This document shows, piece by piece, positions 17,478-29,175 of a stretch of DNA of 46,537 bases. Where the stretch lies: NCBI GenBank assembly GCA_038093975.1, contig JBBPTG010000193.1, positions 1-46,537 of the forward strand. Direction: 5' to 3'. This DNA comes from Chalciporus piperatus (lineage: Eukaryota > Basidiomycota > Agaricomycetes > Boletales > Boletaceae). The position numbers and the translations under genes are program-made. Position 1 is the first letter of the stretch, and each line of letters starts with the position of its first letter. The notes beneath the pieces were generated by a model that did not search any database, was not told where the DNA came from, and saw only the letters and a list, made by a program, of their open reading frames with translations.

Positions 17478-19626
17478 TTACAACGACAAGTCAGTCATCA
17501 TCTGCCTCAACCGGCTCTCCTCCAGACGAGGTATGAAGTCTACCTCGAAAGGAGCCGCATGTGCAATGACGCCATCCGTATAAGCATTGACATCAATGGG
17601 CGCATCCGGACGCTCCGTAATTCGGAAGGACCAGAGCAGAAGCGCAAGGTTGATATACATCGACCGATTGGCAACATGTTGCCCCGGACATACTCTGTTG
17701 TCAAACATCAGCGATCAGCTAAACATTATACTTCAAGGTTGGCTTACCTTCGACCAAAACCGTATGAATAGGAACGCATGTCTTTCCTGACTTGCCCATT
17801 TATGTCAAGCCATCTCTGGGGATCGAATTTTTCAGGATCAGGGAAAGCTTCGGGATCCCGAGAAATAGCCCTGGGTAACCAAAGATTAACGATGCTGCAC
17901 GAATGAAATGCAAGGTACGCGTACCAATGGCATCCCAAGACAGTTGCACCGGCTGGAATGTATTCACCCCTCTGTTACAGATGAATGTCAGTAGTGTCCC
18001 TCGATCAATCTGAGGATCGACAACATACCCAAATGATGTCTTGCGTCGCGCGATGTGCGAAACCTACAGGTATATAGAGTCAGTCCCGAATCCCGATACC
18101 CTTGTGCTCAAAATAATTATTACCAATAGGCGCCACAGGTCTCCAACGAAGTGCTTCCAGCAAGAATGCCTGGAGCCGAGGAAGTTTATCAGAATCTTCC
18201 CAATCGGGCACTACGAACATATTCTCAGCACGTTTCGGCCCACTACATATGACCCGACCTACTCCTGGCCATCCCAACAACAAGATCGAGCTCGTCTTGA
18301 ACTCGTTTTTGTGCTTCTGGATGACATGCGGCGGCCATAATCATCGTCGTGATAGCGACTGAGGTCTGTTCGCGATGCAAATCAGTTCGGTCACCAGATT
18401 GTTCAGCTAAGAATGGCGCACAGTATCTGAGCCAGCACCGAATAGACTCCCGGCGAGATAAGCCATTTCGTCTACCGATAGTCGATGTTGACTAATGTTC
18501 TCCAGAAGCGTCTGTGCAAACGAGTCTCCACCCTCCTTTCTTTTCTGTAACAATAATATTCTTGTCAATTATCTGACTCGACCAAGTGACTTCCTGCCTA
18601 CCATTTCACTTTCCACGCGACCCAATTGATCCCTGAAGAGCTCAAGCTCAAAGTCGTGGTGTCGCTTGAGTTGACTCCCATATCCAGGGATGTACCTCAA
18701 CAAAGGGATACGATCCACAAGATGACCTCCAGGGTGCAAGGCATACTGGAAGTGTTCAATGGCTTGATGTATACGAACGACCTCCGGATCATCATTCGAC
18801 GTTGGCGAGGACTTGCCATACGTGACACGAAGGATAACCGATGCGGCATACCTACAACACGCCACACCTCGCGTCAGTTTTTCACCGGGAACATCGCGAA
18901 AGTCCGTGCTCACCGTTGCGCATGGGCCTGATGATTCTTCGGGTCATTCAGGATATCCGTTATGACATCCTTGGCATGTTCCAGTTGCAAACCTTGGTAA
19001 GATTCAGCTGCTTTGGGCTGCAAGTGGGAGTGGACGGCCTTTCTGAGCCGACGGAACCGTTCGCCAGTGCCCTCAAGCAAAATTCGCATTCCCCCAGACA
19101 GAATTTCGCCAGCAGCTATTGAGCGGGGACGATCTACGAGCGCGCCACCCTCCTTCTCCATTATCTCTGACGCTGCCTATCTCGTCAGGTTCACAAAACG
19201 TTATCAGGGAGTCAAGGACAAATGGCGACACGCATATCAGCGTATGATAGATGACGTCAGAACAGAGTTCCTTACATTCATTCGTCCAATAACGATGATA
19301 ACTTGGCTACCTTGGCGCAAGCTGATCACAGGGCCATATTTATCGACCCATTCAGTGAGCGTGTGAGCAATTCTGGGGAAAGCGCATCAATGAGATTGAA
19401 AAAAGTGGTAGGGACAGAGCGCTCGCACTTACTTCGCCTCCGGCATAGCGTTCTCCCAGAACCAGTGTGCAGGAGGTCCAGGCGGGAGTGGGCTACCGTT
19501 CTTGGATACATGTGCAGCCTGGCGTTTCTTGTACAAGACAACAGCTGCCATGGTAGCTGTTGCTGCAAGGCCGACTAGACCGTTGACTGAGGAAAGGCTT
19601 TCGAGCGCTTGCAAAGACAAAGTCAT
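17478..19626 (-). CDS. Cytochrome P450 monooxygenase
   Basis: Eleven exons: 19626-19433, 19372-19276, 19176-18914, 18851-18602, 18544-18422, 18365-18263, 18210-18124, 18063-18029, 17971-17925, 17870-17748, 17694-17478. All phases join, giving 512 residues. An N-terminal anchor (LVGLAATATMAAVVLYKKR, 17-35) and a PPGPP hinge place it in the ER membrane. The I-helix AGSDTT is at 305-310, the ExxR at Glu362-Arg365 (LLEALRWRP), the PERF-region FDPQRW precedes the haem loop, and FGRRVCPG provides the haem thiolate Cys443. The architecture is that of the multi-exon class E P450s expanded in agaricomycetes (the group often labelled O-methylsterigmatocystin oxidoreductase-like). The substrate cannot be told, and no biosynthetic partner genes lie nearby. 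The gene looks intact. A CTATATAG at 19718-19725 is a plausible TATA box. Confidence 0.92.
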
Positions 19627-19717
19627 TGATTGAAGGAAGATGATATCTGCAAGTAGTGATGCTAGATGTTCGATGTGTTCTTTCGTGTTGAGTGAACGAG
19701 CTGCCAGCCCATCGTGC

Positions 19718-19725
19718 TATATAGC
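19718..19725 (-). promoter_or_regulatory. Candidate TATA box of the P450 gene
   Basis: CTATATAG lies 92-99 bases upstream of the P450 start codon at 19626. It is the only TATA-like word near this start. No transcription start evidence is available. Confidence 0.4.
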
Positions 19726-19739
19726 CGCGACATCTTGTT

Positions 19740-20640
19740 CGTCCGTTCATCATCGGATGGAGAGAGAGTATCGGACAACGTAAAGATGATTACCCTGTAA
19801 AGACCGATGTGGTACGGCTCCGTGCCGGCACGGATGTAGATCGCTTCTCCAACCGATGATAACATCACTTATTTCAGTCAGTGGGAGAGAAGCCTCGTCC
19901 GCACCTCAAGGGAGAAATTACCAACCTTAGTTTCATCTTGATCCTCCATCCCGAAGTTACTCTTTCCACCTGCCTTGTCGGCCGAATAATCGGGTAGCCG
20001 AGTACGCTGGGAAAAGTGAATAATAAAGCATTCGTACATCCACCAGCATGCTCCATACCATCGGGAATGTATATTGGTTAAAGATAGTAGGCACCACTCA
20101 TCACATCAGCTATGAGTCGTGGGTGCGAAAGGACCGGACGGGCGACTCGTCGGACATCGTGGCAACGGGTGAACATAGTGCGGATTAGTACGCCAGAGGC
20201 ATGTGGACAGTGAGATGAAGGAGACTTTGGCTTTCCTGAATCGTGCTGGGGGTTGCTCTCATTGCATACCTGCCTGATCGTGATGATGATGATGCAGTCA
20301 TCTGCAGGAATAAGCGAGTTAGCCGAGTGCAAAAATCGGACTCTCTGGAAAAACGAAAGGGGAAAGTCCCCCATTTGGTATAAACCATCGATGGGGAGTA
20401 CGGACTACGAAGTGACAGGCAGTTCAAGAGTGCCAGCGAAGACAATGTTGCTTGCACGACACTTGGCAACCAAGTTGTGCAGGCCGCCATGCATCAGGTA
20501 CGGCAGTACCGCCGGGTACGATCTTGGTCACAAGTGTGGTCATAAACGTGTCACATGGTCATGGCAGTAGTCGGTCGTGCATCGCGAGCGACGTCCCATG
20601 GATGAGTAGAGCAGCGAGCATGTTATCGGACTTGTGACAT
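19740..20640. other. Intergenic, no gene seen
   Basis: About 900 bases between the P450 promoter and the 3' flank of F-box copy 3. Open frames up to about 105 codons exist on both strands but none shows a recognisable domain or a convincing splice structure. The last 150 bases, to 20790, match the 3' flanks of the other F-box copies. Confidence 0.5.
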
Positions 20641-20793
20641 AAGGATTACAACGCGAAAAAAATCACATGGGACAGATGATACTACGAACAACGTTACATC
20701 AAGGCATAGAATTGTCAGCGAATGTGTTGAATTGGCATCAACACGCGAGAAAGTTTTACGAGGCCAACTGCTGAGGAGGGATAAGGGTCACCA

Positions 20794-22472
20794 TCAACAT
20801 CGTTTCAATTTCAGCCAAGCCTCGACAGCGAACCAAGGGCCAGAATTTGTGTCAGTGTCTGAAACCTTTCCAGTGACTTTTGATACAGATGGAAAGTGTT
20901 TGCAGATGAAATTCGCCAACGCAAGAGACCGACCGATGGGGGATTCGTGGAAACAGAGATGGCGGATGGCAGTGATACGAACATCGGGATCTGTATCTGT
21001 TGGGACCTCCCTAGCATCAAGAGGTAAACATAGTTCCCTTAGTTTCGGGCAGGCAATGATGAGCTGCAAAAGGCCTTGACAGGTGATATATTTCATCGAT
21101 TGTGGGGGATATTCTCCACGCTGACAACGTATCTTGAGGGATTCCATAGATGGCCAGCCGCGGGCCATGTTTACGAGCTCGTTGTCATCCAGAGAGATCT
21201 GGTCGCTCCAATCGACGAGCAGCGTACGAAGATGTGAGAAGGACATGAGGGGGAGGAGGGATTGGTACGAGAGGCGGAAGACGTGTGCTTTCTCTTCCGC
21301 GCGTGATTCCTCCGCCAGAGGAACAGGTGGGTTGGATTTGAACAAGAGGGACTGAATGGATTCTGTGTACGAAGAACTCGAGGCGAGCAGCGAGGAGAAG
21401 GTCGATAGCGCTTCCGCAGTAGGTTGCACGTGGACCTGGACGAACAAGGTGGACAATATGTGACCCCGAGATCCAAGGAGGGTAGTGACGAAGTCAAGAT
21501 CCGAGGTCGTCAACTGAAGGCCCCGCAAGTGTCGAAACGGTGTGTCTTCAGGCCGGAAGTATGGGCGTGGAATTGGCTTCTGAGGGGTGTGCTGGACGGC
21601 AAGATCCTCAATCCTGGGAGACAGGGACAGCTGCCTCATCGCAGCATCGTCAATGGGGGCCTTGTAAACGTGGATATCCACAAGTCTATCGTGACTACAA
21701 ACTGCCCGTGATAACTCATAGGTAGTCGTCTGAGCCAGCACTTGATTAGGTGGGAAGGCAAGTGAAACGGTCTTCAAGTTCCGGCAGTAATGAGGATAGC
21801 GCTGGAGAAATGATCGCAACGCAGCGCCGTCCACGTTGGTCAAGCGCGCCTGCAGCGTAATAAGTGTGGGACTGAGCAGTGGATATATCCACGCAATGGA
21901 CCCAGGGCGCGGATGGTCAGATTCCGGCTGCCAGATCAGGAGCCTTAAGTTGGGAAAGAGGGGGGATGGCTGATAGGCAATACTCTTCAAGAACCCGAGG
22001 GATAGGCCATCTGTAAATAGGACAGTGAGTTGCTGAACGCGGTGCGAGTATCTTGCGATGACATCCCACTCGGCGGGGGTGAGAGGATTCTGTTTATATT
22101 TGATCACGGTCCTCGCAACTCAAGAAAACCATGATATAGAGCTACCAGTTCCGCCAACTCGTCGACCTCGGCGTCTTGGCCCTCCTCCTCGGCGTCTTCG
22201 TCGCCCCCCTCTGAGTCCTGGTCCTCCTCCTCCGAGGTATCTTGGTCGCCATGCTCAATTGCCAGTGGTATAACACAACGAAGGAGTGGATGGAGAGACC
22301 GCAACTTCCGCCAAATGCGATCGAGGGATGGTTCTGAGGTCGACCGACACGTTTGAGCGAGAGCGACCAGTGTCTGACGTCGAGAGACATCATGAGGAAT
22401 ACAATCCAGGATGGACTGCAGTATGTCTAGGATGAGCAATGGATTGCGACCCTGCGGGTTCAACAATGTCAT
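20794..22472 (-). CDS. F-box/LRR-like protein, copy 3
   Basis: Two exons, 22472-22146 and 22089-20794, intron 22090-22145 (56 bases); 540 residues. It is the most divergent of the four in this window: the acidic linker is the shortest (exon 1 encodes 109 residues against 118-147), the LRR-like half carries many changes (LSPRIEDLAVQHTPQKP), and the C-terminus (WFAVEAWLKLKRC) is different. The F-box-like N-terminus is kept (LLILDILQSILDCIPHDVSR, ALAQTCRSTSEPSLDRIWRKL). It is separated from copies 1-2 by the P450 gene, which probably entered between copies or was caught in the duplication. The small divergent gene found beside copy 1 is absent here. Confidence 0.8.
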
Positions 22473-22746
22473 GGAATTCGTCCTGTGCGTGTCTCGACTC
22501 TCCAAGGGTTCAGCGGGGTACTACTAGTATAAAAGTGAAGCTGCGGATGTCACGGTTCTTAGTTCCGCCGGTCAATTACATAAATGCTCATGACTGACTT
22601 GGACACTTTGACTGTTGAGAAAGCACGAAAACCAAAATGATTATGAGGCTACTAGAACAGTCCAGCATGGGGTACTTCGACCGAGGGATTTCGACTGGAC
22701 TCTCTACTAGCTTTGGCAATGATTCACCGGGATCACTGACAAAACG

Positions 22747-25700
22747 TTACAGACCCATGTGAATGAAGGGGATCCAGGCTATAGCCGGAACCTTTTCTCG
22801 ACGCAGACGTTGCACTGCATCATGCAATGCTCGTGCAGCCTCCCTATAGTCCGGATGTACACCCTCCTTGACAAGTTGCTCATACACATCCTTGGCCAAC
22901 CGAGGCGCAATGCTATCCCCGATGAACCACATCGTTCCAATCACGCCGCCATAGCCCGCAAACAGCATCCCTGCAGAAAGGTGGACGGCCTCTTCGGAGA
23001 GTTCTGTGTCGCCAGTCGCTGTCTCGCATGCAGAGAGAAAGGCGAGTCCGCTGCGAGGACGTGATAGATCAATAATTGTCGACAGCGTTAGACGCTGGCG
23101 ACCTGCGAGGCAAAGTCCACTGTTGGTAGGATTCACAGGGTCTTGGACACCATGACAAGCAAAATGGACCCAGTCCGAGTCTTTCATCTCTTTCAAAACT
23201 TCATCGACGATTCCATTGGACTTGAGGAGAGTGACACGCGGGGAAGACAACCTTCCGATCACCTTCGAGATGTTGTCTATTTCCTCAGGCACGTATTGGA
23301 GTCGATTTTGCCCGTCGGAGCTTGGTTGAGGAACTGCAAGAAGACGGAGTTTTCTCGAGGACAGGTCCAGCTGAGAGGGTAAGCCAAGGACGCCGAGTGT
23401 TGGGGTATATGAGGAAATGGCGAACTCGAGAAGATTGTTCCCTGGCTCGGGTGAACTGTAAATACCCGCCGCGTGGATTGGAAGGAATGCAAAAGGTCCA
23501 GTAGGGCACCAGAAGATGCGCGGCAATTTTTCAGTAGTAGTCTGCACGTATAAAAGGAATCAGGGATGTCAGCTAAAGTATATCGAGCAGCGCATATTCA
23601 TGTACACGTACCGAATATCCAATGTCATCTAGAACTGGTTTAACCACTTTGATCCACAGTTCCGACAAGATGTAATTGAAATCGGGCCGGAGTCTTCTCG
23701 CACCTCGAGGAGCGATATCATCCTCCCCGGACTCGGAATCGACGACACGACCATCTTTCGCACGAATCTTGTCCATTAACGAATCTTGCAGGTATTTGGC
23801 GTGTTCGTAATCGATTTCTGACAGCCGGATGTGCACGGGTTGATTCGAGTCAGACTTGACAGCCAACGCGTCGCATCCCAGCACGCTGGCGTTGATGAGA
23901 ACAACGGGCCCGGAGTGGGCGCAAGCTCGGAGTCGAGTGAATGTTTCTGGGAGTAGAAATCGCTTGAAACCGGGTTTTGACTGAATTTCCTCAAGAAGCT
24001 TCTCGCGTTCGACGGTGAGTGCACGATGTCGGCGGGCCTGTTTCTCCAATGACTCCTCTAGATAATGTTGTCCCTCACTGAATAGGAAAGTGGACTTGTC
24101 ATGGGCAGAGCTAGCATGCTCCAGCTGATTCGACAATCGCTCGAGTCGTTCAGCAAGGTCAGAATGGACAGATCGCAGTTCATCAAGTGGGGTGCGGAGC
24201 CGGAACAACTGGCCCCACACGACTGAGCGTCCTTGCTCAAGCCACTCGACAGCTTTTGCAAGATGACCAAGCGTCACAGCCGTAGAAGCTGCGTCCCGCG
24301 CTAGATCTGTGCAGGATTGAAGCCACCGATAGCGGTCCTTCAGGGGAAAACCAATCCATGCAAGCTGTGGGAGAAGGGCGATAGCAAGTGAATATGCGTC
24401 AAGGAGTGACTTGTCACCCAGCTGTCGAGCGCACTGGATCCAATAAGTGGATGCCCGAAAGCGAACGTACGAGATTCCGATCGACGAAGAAGCTGCATGG
24501 GAGAAATGCTGGATGGCTGTGTGAAGGGCAGAGTGGTCACTTTGGTGCTCGAACCGCTGAACAAAGCAGTACCCAAGGTTGGTGAGCCACGTAGAGTGGT
24601 CTAGATGATCAGCTGGCGTGATTTGCACAGCTCGCTCAACTGTGGAGATGGACTTGTTGAGGTCATCGAGCTCCCGGAGGCGCTCGAAACGTGTCAACAA
24701 GGACATCCCGAGATTGTTGAGCCTGCCAGGCAGGTCTGGATGGTGGTCTGGTGTAGCTTGAACAGCTTCTTCCAGAACCGAAACTGCCCTGTGAAGGTCC
24801 TCAATGGCACCATGTTTCTTGAACTGCATCAACAGCGAGTTCCCCAGGATATTGAGCCATCTTGCCTTCTCTGGATGTTCCTTCGGTGCGAGTTGCACAG
24901 CTGCCTCTGCCACGCGAACCGAGTCTTCGAGGTCAGTGGGCCTTTCATGATGCTCGAAACGTCCGTACAATGCTGCCCCGAGTGCGCTCAGTACTCCAGG
25001 CCTATCGGTATGATCAGCCGGGATGAGTTTCATGGCCTCATCCAGCTTCTTGACTGATCTGTCAAGGTCTGCGAGGTCCCCGAGGTATTCGAAGCGTGTG
25101 CGGAACGAATTTCCGAGGTTGCTGAGCCGATGAAGCTTGCTAGTATGGTCGTCCGGAGTGACGCGCAAGGCCTCCTCTATGTTTGCAATGGACTGGTCGA
25201 GGTCTGTAATGTTGCCACATCGCTCGAAACGTGTCAGCAATGCGACGCCAAGATTGTCAACCCAAGCAGGTTTGTCAGGTTCGTCGTCCGACGTGTTCTG
25301 AACAGCTTCCACCATCACCGTAATCGACTTGTCAAGGTCCGGGATGGTGTCGAATTGCTGGAAGCGTGCCAGCAATGCACTTCCAAGTTTGCTGAGCCTT
25401 CCAGATCGATCGGAATGGTCTTTCGGTGTGGCTTCCACTCCTTCCTCCTTCATCGTGACTGCTCTGTCGAGGTCTGCAATATTGCCACAACGCTTGAAGC
25501 GTGCAAGCAAGTAATCCCCGGAGTTACTGAGCCACCTCGCCCTATCCGGATGGTCCTTCGGCACGATCTTCACGGCCTCGTCCAGGACGGACACCGACCT
25601 GTCGAGGTCCTCAATGCTATTGAGTTGCTGAAAGCGGAGAAATAACGACCCCCCGAGGATGCTCAGCACTGCAGGCCTATTGGGATGACCGCATGGTGAG

Positions 25701-27305
25701 GCCTGCAGGGCGGCCTCTGCTACGGTGACCGACTCTTTGAGATCTGCTTGGTTTCCGAGTCGCTGGAAACGTGTCGACAACGAGCTCCCATGGGCGCTCA
25801 ATGCCTGGACCCTATTAGGATGACCCTCCGGCGTGAGTTCTACGGCCGACCCCGTCAGCTCAACCGACTGATTGAGATCTTCAACGTCGCCGAGTCGAAG
25901 GAATCGTTGCAGTGATGTGCTTCCAAACATAATGAGAAGCCAGGATTTACTGGAGTGGTCATCCGGTGTGAGTCGCACAGCTTCATCGAGCAGTGAGATC
26001 AACTGGTTGAGGTCGGCGATGTCTCCGGATCGCTGAGAGCGCTCGTAAAGGACGGCGCTGGCTATCATCCACTGGTGCCCGAGGTCAAGATCAGCTGCCT
26101 CGTTGTCACTGGAAGGAGTGGCCTCTTCTGCTTGATCGTTTGCTTCATCTTCCAGAGCTAAGCATGCCTCGAGTACGAAATCGGCATATCCACGCTCAAG
26201 GCTGTCGATGGGGCACAAGCCCTGGACTTGGGCAGCAAGATCTCTGGCTTCATCAGCGTCGCATATATTCCTCCCTTTCTTGAAGCGAACGGCGAGAACG
26301 CGAGAAAGGTTCAATAACGTCGCAATGCGATCTGGATGGCCGTTGCCTCGGAGAGTGAGTGCTTCCCGGAACAAGGAAATGGGCTCGTCAAGTTCGGTGG
26401 GTGCAACATCGGCACTACAAGCAGTGAATTTGGCTCTAGCCAAATTGAACAAGACAGCAGCTCGACAGGGATGATCTAGCGGACAGAGCTGGAGAGCGCG
26501 TTCGAAGTGATCTAGGGCGCTCGCTAGATCCTCTGCCCTGTCATGCTCGTTGTATTGGCAGAGGTAACTGTGCCCTTGATCGGTCAATTCGGCTAGAGTA
26601 CCATCGTGGACCCAATCAGACTATGGTACAGTGAGCCACGAGAGAGTGGATTCACAGTTGGACAATGCACTCACGTTATCGATCTGATGAGAAATGGTTG
26701 CAGAACCGTCCAAACGCCGGCGTTCCACTTTGACCAGAAGCGACGAACAGGGGGAAAGGGTTTCACCTTCATCACAGAAAGTGAAAGCTATACTCATGCG
26801 GTGAGAGACAGTGAAAACTCAGTGGCCTACTCACGGGTGGCGCTTTCGCTGCTGCTGAACAATTCTCCTACACCGACTTCGATGATCCGGAGGGTCTCTC
26901 CATTTCCTAGCATCGGCACGAATTCGAAGGACGCACAGACCGTAAGATGGATTCTTGAAGACGTCTCAGGCGGACTACTAATTGTTTAAGTCGCGGAGCA
27001 AAAAGAACGAAGAATGCATACAGAATAATTTCCTCGTCCCATTCAACGATGTCGCGTTCTACGAGGACTGGCTTATTTGATGTTTTCCACTTTCGACAAT
27101 CAGACTGCACCACCACACAAAATCCGACGGGAATTCGCCCGAGGCCCCGCGCGACGTCGTGAGCTCGGATATCTGATCAATGACATGACACCTTTCATTG
27201 TGTTGAGCGAAGCGGCTACCTACGTGTAATGACAAACGCCACACTGGCAGGCTCCAATTGGGACGGTAATGCCTCGGCCTCAGGGTGAGAGTGGGACTGG
27301 CTCAT
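22747..27305 (-). CDS. C2-TPR-CHAT domain protein (caspase-like peptidase fold)
   Basis: Six exons: 27305-27224, 27172-27022, 26977-26835, 26787-26675, 26620-23612, 23541-22747. All phases agree; 1430 residues. Residues about 20-150 form a C2-like beta domain, with IPVGFCVVVQSDCRKWKTS, VEWDEEIIL and IHLTVCASFEF. Residues 170-850 contain about eleven ~44-residue TPR-like repeats with the recurring pattern DLDxSIxxxEEAVxxTPxDHPDR…LxNLGxxLxxRF. A coiled region and WLEQGRSVVWGQLFRL follow, then the C-terminal CHAT domain with the catalytic His1296 (VHFACHG) and Cys1338 (LSACETA). CHAT proteins of this layout are abundant in agaricomycetes and are suspected of roles in programmed death or self/non-self recognition. 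In bacteria TPR-CHAT peptidases are known partners of gasdermins and CRISPR effectors. No gasdermin-like partner is visible in this window. Both catalytic residues are present, so it may be active. Confidence 0.88.
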
Positions 27306-28450
27306 GAGCCCAGATGTTGCCGTTGATGGAGAATCATCCTCTGCAAATGTTTGGTTAGAGATACAACACAGGAAAGACTTGAACATGGAGAAGAGATTGT
27401 CGCAAGGGTTGGGGCACATCTGCGTAGAGAGTCAAGTTGCTTAGCTTGCGAGCCTCGTGAGGGTTGGAACTCACATTTCACCCCAATACCCTGTGCTGGC
27501 CACAGCCTGCATGCTGTAGGAAGCTGGGCGAGTTGTCTACACGTGTCAGCACGCACTGACACTAGTGCCGAGTTTGAAGGGTGCGTCACGGTGGACTGGC
27601 AGTACGAACATTCAACTTGAAATATTCAAGGCCTGAGTTTCGTTCGAATTCCTTCGGCACTGAATTGTTGTTCGTATATGCAGTAGTTCGAACGTTGTGG
27701 GCTTCCTTGGTTTCTCCAAACCCGCACATCCCCAGAAATGCTTCAAGTTGGAGTCGACAACGGCGTGAGACAAATTCATCAAGCCTAGACGGCGTGGCGA
27801 GTACTACCACGTCACTACACACATAGACATCCGGACTCATCTGTTCCATCTGCTCGCACAGCAGCGTTGCTAGAGGTGCGAGAACTTGTCGTCTATAGGA
27901 AAGTGCGCGCTTACCACCGACCTTCCACGTCCGGGCAGTGCTCAATTAGTAAATGTCTGCTTAGGTGTCATCCGACGGAATAAGGGTGAACGACTGTCTT
28001 CATCCCGACTCTTGGGTCAGCCTACATCCGGAAGCTATCAGGCATCCAACTTGAACAACTGCCAGCTCATCTCTATCATGCAACGAAGTGTACTGTACGT
28101 TTGCGATTGCCAGACATGGCTGGACTCGTCATCGATGACTAGTCGGACCTCACATCGACTCACAATGTTAGGAACAAGATGATCCGTGCTCATCATAGCC
28201 CGTCATTTTCTCCATCCAGCATTGGGACGTTCCGAGTCGGGCCCCGACGGGGTCACAAGATCCTACCGCTCTGATGACATTGCTAATCACCGAGTTGACC
28301 ACGCCCGGGATGATTGCTTGCTTTGAGGTTATCCTCCTTATTTCATGGCTGGTTTCACATCTTCGTCGTTTAAGCGCCACCTTCAGAATTATTTCACACA
28401 ACCCCACCCTCGCATAATATCCGCTGATATAGGCTTGTCGGTGTCTTTGA
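27306..28450. other. Intergenic, no gene recognised
   Basis: A 119-codon frame on the minus strand (27586-27945) and a 98-codon frame on the plus strand (27886-28182) overlap. Neither has a domain or a codon pattern that persuades me. This stretch would hold the promoter of the C2-TPR-CHAT gene. Confidence 0.5.
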
Positions 28451-28858
28451 TCACGGTGCGTGTCGGATAGATCGAGAAATGGTCATGGGCCCTGAGCGAT
28501 ACTTACTTAAATGTGCACCCTGGCAGGTAGCCTGACGTGGCAGGATGTCATTGTTCTCCGGTTTGTGGAATTTGGCATTTCCGTATCCGTGTGTTTCTGC
28601 TGTAAGTGCCGACTTCCTGGATTTCCCGGATGCATGCTCAGGAACTGTGAAGTTATAGTGCAAGTAGATGGGGTGCGACCAAGGATAACCCGACTTTCCA
28701 TATGGTAACGCAATGCGAGGCCGATGATGACCGCCAGTAACAAATGAAACATGCATTGTCGCGATCCCCTCAACCAACTCATTGTCAACTTCGTGATGTT
28801 CACCGCCAGGTATTGTGTCAGCAGGACGATTACCCGAGGTTGTCTCTTGACTGGACAT
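28451..28858 (-). CDS. Hypothetical small protein
   Basis: An ATG at 28858 opens a 135-residue frame. The sequence is polar and His/Pro-rich (ADTIPGGEHHEVDNELVEGI, YPWSHPIYLHYNFTVPEHAS) and more like protein than the alternative frames over the same bases. A GTAAGT at about 28505 could be a donor, in which case the C-terminus would differ. No signal peptide or domain is recognised. It lies about 320 bases upstream of the first GH55 gene, in the opposite orientation. It could be spurious. Confidence 0.3.
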   Translation of the reverse strand: MSSQETTSGNRPADTIPGGEHHEVDNELVEGIATMHVSFVTGGHHRPRIALPYGKSGYPWSHPIYLHYNFTVPEHASGKSRKSALTAETHGYGNAKFHKPENNDILPRQATCQGAHLSKYRSGPMTISRSIRHAP

Positions 28859-29175
28859 AAATGCAGCATGCTCCGTATGATAGGTATAGTTCTACAGCAT
28901 ACCATCTTCACCACGAACACTCGTTCCTGTCCTCTCACACCTGACGACCAACTTCCATATGGACATGACATTAATGTCTACAGATTAGGATGCTCCTCCT
29001 CTCGCCAGCGAGAATCTCTATCATGTGTTCTTGTACCCCGAGGATAATCCTAGCCCATTACAGATCGTAGGTCTTCCATTCAAAAGTATACTGGAACGCT
29101 CAAAACAGTTCGTCCTCCTAGAAGGTACTTAAGGCTTCCCTGTCTTCACTAATTCCCCACATCGATCCTACAACC

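Noticed and set aside
17478..22505. Secondary metabolite cluster around the P450
   Set aside because: Only F-box-like genes flank it. No terpene synthase, PKS, NRPS, transporter or pathway regulator is present.
23776..25645. Several 60-170-codon plus-strand frames inside the C2-TPR-CHAT gene
   Set aside because: They lie antisense to a long exon with strong family similarity and repeat the TPR periodicity on the wrong strand.
27586..27945. 119-codon minus-strand frame upstream of the CHAT gene
   Set aside because: Competing frames overlap it on the other strand, there is no domain or splice support, and its composition is unremarkable.
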